DNA from: JBDREA01 sp043820265 | GTDB lineage: Archaea > Altiarchaeota > Altiarchaeia > IMC4 > JBDREA01 | DNA: 25,097 bases | Assembly (NCBI GenBank): GCA_043820265.1 | Contig: JBDREA010000024.1 | Location: 1-25,097, forward strand | Direction of reading: 5' to 3' | In this document: positions 19,888 to 25,097 of the stretch, in pieces | How the letters are laid out: each line of letters opens with the position of its first letter | Numbering within the stretch: the first letter of the stretch is position 1 | Made by a program: the position numbers and the translations under genes | Notes under the pieces: model-generated | The model's input: the letters and a program-made list of their open reading frames with translations, nothing else | Told to the model about the DNA's origin: nothing | Database searches by the model: none

Positions 19888-20829
19888 TTATTCGTCTTTG
19901 TCGCATATCTTGTTTGCGTTCTGATCTGCGCAGCAGCCAGTTCCGTGGCGGATTTCGCCTTCCTCGCATGAACCCGAATCTGAGCCGCCTCCCCCGAGGA
20001 TTCGTTTGACCGCAGACACTACTTTTTTCGCAGCGGACTTCACAGTCGAAACGACCTTGTTTACGACTTTAGAAACCGTTCCCTGCTCTTTTTCTACTGA
20101 TGTCGCCTTGGGGGAACCTGGACTCCCAGTTAACGCGCTGGCAATTCCTGAAGAGATGGCTGAACCGATAGATTCGGTTCCACCTGGTTTTGATCTGAGC
20201 CTGCTCTCCCAGTTTGATCTAATCGAATTAAAGTTCGTCGAACCTGTCCCAACAGTAACTACGTATGAGCCTACGACAAAAAGGCCTGATCTTTGATTGG
20301 CGTCTTCCTCATCTCCTCGGACTATGAATGCCGTGGCTGAATTCTCAATTATCTTTTCATTCCACTCTCTTTCGAATTCGGCTTCGTCGAAGTCATCCTC
20401 CCCGAAGCTGAACATCCCTGAGAACGCCTTCATTAGCTCCTTTAGGAGGACCTTGTAGAAGACAAGCATCTGTTTGGCAGACTCCGAATTCTTCATCTTA
20501 ATTACTGCGACTTCGAAGTCGTCTGAACCATCGGGCGACTCATATTCACAAGCAAGCGCCTCTTCCATCGAATAAAAGATATCTCTTGGGTCAAAACCCA
20601 ACTTGGAAACGAACTCGTCGTACTCCTCCCTTTGAGAAGCATTCATCTCCTCAGAGGAGAAGTCCATGTCCTCAAACATATCCGGTCTGAGTGTGACGTT
20701 CGCACTCGAAAACGAAAAACCAGACGGAAGAATCGCCCTGCAATCTGATTCAGAAAGAATAAAACCAGATACCGTGTTAGATAATAGGAAAACCAAAAGT
20801 GCCGTAACTAAAACATTTATTTTTCTCAT
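19888..20829 (-). CDS. Secreted acidic protein with amphipathic helix and C-terminal CC-DxNxN-CDxD module
   Basis: ATG 20829 is preceded by GGTGAT. The 313-residue product has a signal peptide (VLVTALLVFLLSNTVSG, ending near 22), an acidic globular domain (about 23-210), then a low-complexity Ser/Gly region. Residues 252-278 (TVSKVVNKVVSTVKSAAKKVV onward) form a strongly amphipathic cationic helix. The C-terminus is GEIRHGTGCCADQNANKICDKDE, whose CC-D-N-N-CD-D pattern is also at the N-terminus of the neighbouring 742-residue lipoprotein, so the two probably share a surface function or binding mode. Asp/Asn spacing resembles calcium-binding loops, but no known domain is certain. Function unknown. 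Confidence 0.78.
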   Translation of the reverse strand: MRKINVLVTALLVFLLSNTVSGFILSESDCRAILPSGFSFSSANVTLRPDMFEDMDFSSEEMNASQREEYDEFVSKLGFDPRDIFYSMEEALACEYESPDGSDDFEVAVIKMKNSESAKQMLVFYKVLLKELMKAFSGMFSFGEDDFDEAEFEREWNEKIIENSATAFIVRGDEEDANQRSGLFVVGSYVVTVGTGSTNFNSIRSNWESRLRSKPGGTESIGSAISSGIASALTGSPGSPKATSVEKEQGTVSKVVNKVVSTVKSAAKKVVSAVKRILGGGGSDSGSCEEGEIRHGTGCCADQNANKICDKDE

Positions 20830-20898
20830 TTCAACATCACCCTAAAAGATCTCACACATCTACTTGGATAGTAGAAAATAAAAAGACAAATCCCTTAT

Positions 20899-21474
20899 TC
20901 ATAGCAAACTAATCCAGATTTTATCGAACCAGTTTTCGAATTTCTCAGCGGTTTTTTCATCTTCTATATACACGTTTGCTTCTCGGTTTTTCTCCAGGCC
21001 ATAGTAGGTCGGGTTGGTGGAGCCCACGAAAACCTTTTTCCCGTCGATTAAAAAAAGCTTAGAGTGTAGTGTTTGGTTTTCACCATCGAATTTCACCGAA
21101 ACATTGTTTTCCTCAAGAAGGGGAACCGCCGAGTTGTCTTTTGCGTATTCGTCCACGATGATTTTCACGTCCGCTCCTCTTTTTTTGGCTTCGATTATCT
21201 GTTTTATTATCTTGTTGCTCGCCGACTCAGGAAAGCTCTTATAATATTTCAACTCGAATGTCGCTACGTGAATCGAGGCTGATGCTTCAGTGAGGACCTT
21301 GATCAGTTGCGGGGCGTAGTCGAGGTCGTTTAAGACCACTATTTTTTCAATTCCCTTTCCATCGATTTGCGGGCAGTTCTTGTTTGATCCTAGCTCAACT
21401 GCTTCAATCCCTAAAACTACGCCCAATAGCAGACCGATAAGCAGGATTGAAAAGGTTTTCCTCTTGAAAGCCAT
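20899..21474 (-). CDS. Secreted single-HKD phospholipase D-like protein (Nuc-type)
   Basis: This 191-residue protein starts with a signal peptide or membrane helix (FSILLIGLLLGVVLG, about 8-22). One HKD motif is present: His137-x-Lys139-x4-Asp144 in LHSKLFLIDGKKVFVGSTN, with Gly151-Ser152-Asn154 completing it. Upstream, IHVATFELKYYKS and GADVKIIVDEYAKDN match the Nuc/PLDc_2 family. Single-HKD proteins dimerise to build the active site and cleave phosphodiesters, usually DNA (Nuc endonuclease) or lipids. Secretion suggests use of extracellular DNA or defence, but this is inference. A good TATA-like TTTATATAA lies at about 21495-21503. It is separated from the next upstream gene by 65 bp and appears to be its own unit. 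Confidence 0.9.
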   Translation of the reverse strand: MAFKRKTFSILLIGLLLGVVLGIEAVELGSNKNCPQIDGKGIEKIVVLNDLDYAPQLIKVLTEASASIHVATFELKYYKSFPESASNKIIKQIIEAKKRGADVKIIVDEYAKDNSAVPLLEENNVSVKFDGENQTLHSKLFLIDGKKVFVGSTNPTYYGLEKNREANVYIEDEKTAEKFENWFDKIWISLL

Positions 21475-21539
21475 AGTTTATATTACTATAAAGAATTATA
21501 TAAATAGATATTGGTTTGTACTATCATAAAAAAAGCCAA

Positions 21540-21995
21540 CTATGAGTCTCCGAAGTTTATGTAGAGGCTGACCACCAAAGCCATTACTATTGCAACCAAC
21601 GTAATGGACGTGCACCCAAGGAAATGTGTGGAGAAGGTTGAGAAGCATGCTTGAATTATACGCTGCTCATAAAATCTTCTAAGGGCCTCGAATGCTATGC
21701 CTAAAAAAGCGGAAATCGAAACATCCCGGGTCATGTCATTGGTGGGCTTGTTCGTGAACACCTTAGACCAGACACCCTTCCAGGCCTTGTAGAGAAAAAC
21801 CAGAACAACAACAGAGATAACCAACAAGACGGGCAGATAAAGGTAATTTCCCTCTTCAAGAGACATATGAACCGAACCGGTCGGCGAAAGCGCTAACTGA
21901 GTGAAATAAGTCGCCGTAAAGGCTACAAGGATCAATCCAAAGCTGTAAACGAATTTCGCGACATCGAGTTCGACGTTTCGTGCAAAGGAGACCAT
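21540..21995 (-). CDS. Unknown membrane protein downstream of dtdA
   Basis: This 151-residue protein has helices at about 15-35 (FVYSFGLILVAFTATYFTQLAL), 53-69 (LYLPVLLVISVVVLVFLY) and near the C-terminus (CTSITLVAIVMALVVSLYI), with a central amphipathic region carrying RRFYEQRII. It starts five bases after the dtdA stop, so the two are co-transcribed. I do not recognise the family, and dtdA gives little hint, because that partner is a cytosolic tRNA-proofreading enzyme. Confidence 0.72.
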   Translation of the reverse strand: MVSFARNVELDVAKFVYSFGLILVAFTATYFTQLALSPTGSVHMSLEEGNYLYLPVLLVISVVVLVFLYKAWKGVWSKVFTNKPTNDMTRDVSISAFLGIAFEALRRFYEQRIIQACFSTFSTHFLGCTSITLVAIVMALVVSLYINFGDS

Positions 21996-22000
21996 GTTTA

Positions 22001-22801
22001 CTATTTGGTTTTACCCGCTTTAAATTGTTTTGTTTTAGCCCAAGGAAGACCGGCCCCCTCAAGTAAACCGGTTACCTTCTGCTTTTCATCCCCCTTCAAA
22101 CCCTTCCAGTCGATGAGTGCGAGCGTTGGGGTGGGTTCTGTCTTCGCAATCATCAACTCGAGAATCTTCTCGTCTAGGTTTTCGACAGCATATTTAGGGG
22201 CCATATGTCCGACTGCAACCGAACCATCCTTTACGGCCTCAGTGAAGTTCGGCGCGTAGTGCGGTCCCCCGAATCCGATTGCCGAGGGGAGATCAACTGG
22301 CGCCTCCGATACCACGTAGTTGATGGCTTCTGCTACAGCGCGGCAGGCATCCGGGTTTTTCCATTGTTCTTCGGTCGAACCCACCTCCATGTACAGGAGC
22401 GGAAAGGTTAGTTCGGTCGGGCCGTGGTGCGTGACCTCCAAGGATACCTCAAAATTATCTAGCGAATATTTCTCCCTCACAGAATAAAGGGCAAGCAAAG
22501 CTTTCCTCAGATAAAGTGAATTTGTTGATTGAAGCGACTTAGGCTCCCCGCCAAGCTCAGCCGCGCCGAAATTCCCGGTTGCATGACACGTGAGAGTCGG
22601 TTTACCTGATTCCGCCTTATGCCTTGAGGCGACGATGCATACCCTAGGGGTAAACTTATCAAACGAGGAGATAGTCCTAAAGTTAGGCACAAATCCCACC
22701 AATTCAACATCGATTCTCTGATTTAATTTGAACTCACTAGAAAGGATCTCCGCCATGTTTCTTCCGGCGACGTCGTCCTGGGAGAAGGCAACAAGCTTCA
22801 T
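22001..22801 (-). CDS. dtdA: D-aminoacyl-tRNA deacylase, archaeal GEK1/DTD2 type
   Basis: This 266-residue protein carries the conserved motifs of the archaeal and plant enzyme: SRHKAESGKPTLTCHATGN (59-77), EVTHHGPT (122-129), GGPHYAP (178-184) and VGHMAPKY (197-204). These form the zinc-dependent active site. It removes D-amino acids wrongly attached to tRNA, and some members also clear N-ethyl adducts formed by aldehydes. Length and order match the family. The start at ATG 22801 has no clear Shine-Dalgarno, so a leaderless transcript from the TATA-like sequence about 25 nt upstream is plausible. This family is a good marker that the DNA is archaeal. Confidence 0.95.
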   Translation of the reverse strand: MKLVAFSQDDVAGRNMAEILSSEFKLNQRIDVELVGFVPNFRTISSFDKFTPRVCIVASRHKAESGKPTLTCHATGNFGAAELGGEPKSLQSTNSLYLRKALLALYSVREKYSLDNFEVSLEVTHHGPTELTFPLLYMEVGSTEEQWKNPDACRAVAEAINYVVSEAPVDLPSAIGFGGPHYAPNFTEAVKDGSVAVGHMAPKYAVENLDEKILELMIAKTEPTPTLALIDWKGLKGDEKQKVTGLLEGAGLPWAKTKQFKAGKTK

Positions 22802-22860
22802 TTACAATCTAAAAGGATGATGTGGACATACATATTAATCTATCTTATCGAGAGGATAGT

Positions 22861-24981
22861 TCAAAGGCTGATCATTGACTCAAAAGTCGAGCTTAGAGTT
22901 AATTGAAGAATCATAAATAGGATTATGGGAATTGCAATCATAAAAGGCATATATTTTATCCCGTTTTTTGCTTCTCCGCTATTGATTAATCCGATTATCG
23001 CTGAACCCATCAGAGCTGAAAACACGATTGAAATAAGGGAAAATTTGACTATAAAATCCTTATTTATTTCACTCGATGAACCTAGACCGGAAAGAATTGA
23101 CACCCTCTGCGCTATAACGTCTTGGGGCATCTGCGACATAATCCGCTGGTTTGAGGTTGATAGAGCATCAACTAAAAAGCTTGATACGCCAAATAGCAGG
23201 GGGGCGCCAATTGCTATGGCGAAGAAGATAAAGCTCACATACATCAATACACTTGCTCTAAGTTCTTTTTGGATGAGATCCCTCCTTCGAAGGATGGTTG
23301 CAATCTGGATTAGCTTAGCGGAAAGATCCCCCCCAGAGTTAATTCCTTGGAGTATGAGTTGCATGGCTACTCTAATATTCTTCGACTTATAGCGCGAAGC
23401 AACATCCATTAGTGCCTTCTTTGTGGAAACACCTGTGAGCATCTCTTTGCCTGCACGCTCGATTTCGAGATTCAGCCTCCCGTATTCTGGCCTCGTGGAG
23501 ATAAAGATAGCCTTATGAATGGATTCCCCCGCCTTGATGTTCGCAGACATCATATGAAGAAAATCAGGGACGTGCTTTTCCATTTCGCGGGCTCTGTGTT
23601 CTAACCTGAGCACCAATGTATTGTAGATGAAAAAATAAAGAAAGAATAAAACTGAAATAAAGATCATCCATGAAGGGGAAGAAATATACTCTGATAGGAT
23701 GATCGTTACAAAATATGAAAAAATCATGCTTGCTGTGATGAACATCGTGAGGAACTTATCGAGGTCTACGTATATTCCGTTGTAATGAAGGAGTGGATAT
23801 ATCTTCCTTTTGAAGAAATTTGAGTGAAACTGCTTCTCCTCTTCTGTGCTCTCAGAATCTCCAAGGATGGATGGTCGCCTGGATTTAATGATTCCTGCGA
23901 AGACGAGTTGCAGTATAAAGGTAACAAAGAGGAGCACCCAGAAAGTTGTTTCGGTGATTGGCAAGTTTGAGACAGGAAGAGAAGAGATCACAATCAACAC
24001 AGTGATCCCAAGAGATGGTATGATGACTGCAACCATCATATAAAGCATGGCGAGAGGATTAAGTTGGCTCCCATATCTCTTGATTTCGATAAACTGTTCT
24101 TGAATTAAAAACTCGGCTGCCAGAGCCAAGTCTTCGGCCAATGAACTACCTGATTTAAGTGAATTAGAAATTTGCCAGCAAACCCTGCTAAAGTATTGGG
24201 AAGGGTTTCTTTTTGCCAGGTCTTCGACGCACCCAGCCATTGATTCTCCGGTCTTTACTTTTTCGGTGATTTTCTGGAATTCCGCAGAAATCGCCCCAAA
24301 CTGCCCCATACCGATAGTAACCATGGAATTAAAGACTGGCAGGCCACCTTGTATTAGTACCTGCATGGATTGCAGGGCAAATAGGAGGTGGCGGTCGATG
24401 TCATTGATTCTTTTAGATATTATCATCTTAGGGTAATTGAGGATAAAAAGAAATGATAAAACACCCATAAGAGCACCGATAACTAGCATTATGTCCTGTC
24501 CTGATTTTCCATAATAAGTATAGGTCACAGTTATTGTTCCTGCAGAAATTGCACCAACCATAATGGCTGCCAACGCGGTCAACGTAAGGTACTCTGTGGC
24601 GTGAAAACCGTATTTTTTCGTCAGTTCAGAATACTGCAGGTTTTTTTCTAGCAAAGGAAAGAATTTTGTGAGGATTTTTCCTATGTTCATGAATCGGTGA
24701 GATAAGATAACGATTAATTTAAAGAAAAATCTTGGAATGGAGGCAAACAAACCAGATAGATATGAGATCACATCTCCTATCAGTTCCAGAAGGCCCATGA
24801 CGGCGTCTTCAAAGAGTGTGAGGGCTGCATCAAAATAAGTCCAAAGCAGGGTTTGGAAACCCCCCATTATGGAATCCTTGGTTTTTCCCGTCTTTTGTTT
24901 GTTAGGGACTTCCCGGTTCCTTGGAATTTCTTTTTTCTTATCCAGTATACCATTGGATTTCGATATTATTTTTACCGCCAT
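22861..24981 (-). CDS. Type IV pilus/archaellum-type assembly membrane protein (TadC/FlaJ-like, two T2SSF domains)
   Basis: This 706-residue protein contains two type II secretion F domains, about residues 195-335 (DRHLLFALQSMQVLIQGGLP...) and 465-610 (HVPDFLHMMSANIKAGESIHKAI...), each followed by membrane helices. This is the double architecture of archaeal FlaJ/PilC-type proteins. These form the inner-membrane platform on which a PilT/FlaI-like ATPase drives pilin assembly. The N-terminus is extended by about 130 residues, with a basic start and amphipathic helices around FDAALTLFEDAVMGLL, beyond the usual length of about 550-600. A strong TATA-like TTTATAAAA lies only about 20-28 nt upstream of ATG, suggesting a leaderless mRNA. 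No ATPase or pilin gene is visible before the window ends. Confidence 0.9.
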   Translation of the reverse strand: MAVKIISKSNGILDKKKEIPRNREVPNKQKTGKTKDSIMGGFQTLLWTYFDAALTLFEDAVMGLLELIGDVISYLSGLFASIPRFFFKLIVILSHRFMNIGKILTKFFPLLEKNLQYSELTKKYGFHATEYLTLTALAAIMVGAISAGTITVTYTYYGKSGQDIMLVIGALMGVLSFLFILNYPKMIISKRINDIDRHLLFALQSMQVLIQGGLPVFNSMVTIGMGQFGAISAEFQKITEKVKTGESMAGCVEDLAKRNPSQYFSRVCWQISNSLKSGSSLAEDLALAAEFLIQEQFIEIKRYGSQLNPLAMLYMMVAVIIPSLGITVLIVISSLPVSNLPITETTFWVLLFVTFILQLVFAGIIKSRRPSILGDSESTEEEKQFHSNFFKRKIYPLLHYNGIYVDLDKFLTMFITASMIFSYFVTIILSEYISSPSWMIFISVLFFLYFFIYNTLVLRLEHRAREMEKHVPDFLHMMSANIKAGESIHKAIFISTRPEYGRLNLEIERAGKEMLTGVSTKKALMDVASRYKSKNIRVAMQLILQGINSGGDLSAKLIQIATILRRRDLIQKELRASVLMYVSFIFFAIAIGAPLLFGVSSFLVDALSTSNQRIMSQMPQDVIAQRVSILSGLGSSSEINKDFIVKFSLISIVFSALMGSAIIGLINSGEAKNGIKYMPFMIAIPIILFMILQLTLSSTFESMISL

Positions 24982-25097
24982 CTTTTTTGGTTGCTACATT
25001 ATTTTTATAAAACTTTTTTTTGTGTAGTTGTATTCTGGGAATGCCAAGATTATACTTTCTCTTGGAAATCCAATAATTGGCCAGGTGGGGCTTGGAC

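Noticed and set aside
24982..25097. Short leftward frames that could be the end of an upstream pilus gene such as the ATPase.
   Set aside because: Several frames are open over this short stretch, none shows a recognisable ATPase or pilin terminus, and a strong TATA-like element suggests that the FlaJ-like gene has its own promoter.

Overview
The window looks archaeal. Evidence: a GEK1/DtdA-type D-aminoacyl-tRNA deacylase, a double-domain TadC/FlaJ-type pilus membrane protein, archaeal HypA/HypB/LarC nickel genes, Shine-Dalgarno sequences of the GGAGGTGAT type, TATA-box promoters, and many S-layer-like or Thr-linker surface proteins. Sequence alone does not fix the lineage; a DPANN/Altiarchaeota-like or euryarchaeal source is only a guess. 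I saw no tRNA, rRNA, CRISPR array or insertion sequence.

Layout. 1-475: two small membrane-protein genes diverge from the nickel regulator NikR, with four GTAACAC-like repeats between them. 940-1483: a ribbon-helix-helix/RelE-type toxin-antitoxin pair behind a palindrome. 1562-9449 (minus): a tightly packed eight-gene operon encoding an S-layer-like CARDB-type protein, a MacB-type permease and ATPase, a DrrA/DrrB-type ABC exporter, a Cys-rich membrane protein, a DedA-family protein and an Asp-rich surface protein. 9835-11236 (minus): a small secreted Spy/CpxP-like protein, then a SHOCT membrane protein followed by a membrane-anchored winged-helix regulator that carries an apparent frameshift. 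11339-13161: larC-hypA diverging from hypB, followed by thyX. 14032-17169 (minus): a CPBP protease, then two overlapping ORFs that together read as one giant, very divergent phosphofructokinase-like protein. 17250-21995 (minus): Cys-rich surface proteins, a secreted single-HKD phospholipase D-like protein, an unknown membrane protein and DtdA. 22861-24981 (minus): a FlaJ/TadC-like pilus assembly protein.

The strongest undescribed signal is a regulon at 9.6-11.3 kb. Three separate promoters, all reading leftward, each carry three direct TGAAACA boxes (TGTTTCA in transcript sense) with identical 22- and 21-bp spacing, ending about 8 nt before a TATA-like element. They drive (i) SHOCT plus the membrane-anchored regulator, (ii) the Spy/CpxP-like protein and (iii) the eight-gene exporter/envelope operon. 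I infer an archaeal cell-envelope stress or toxic-compound-efflux system whose probable regulator is the membrane-tethered winged-helix protein.

The second notable object is the split phosphofructokinase-like locus (14759-17169). The second ORF begins exactly where the family's VVVAEG strand should continue from the first, and several sugar-phosphate-binding residues are replaced.
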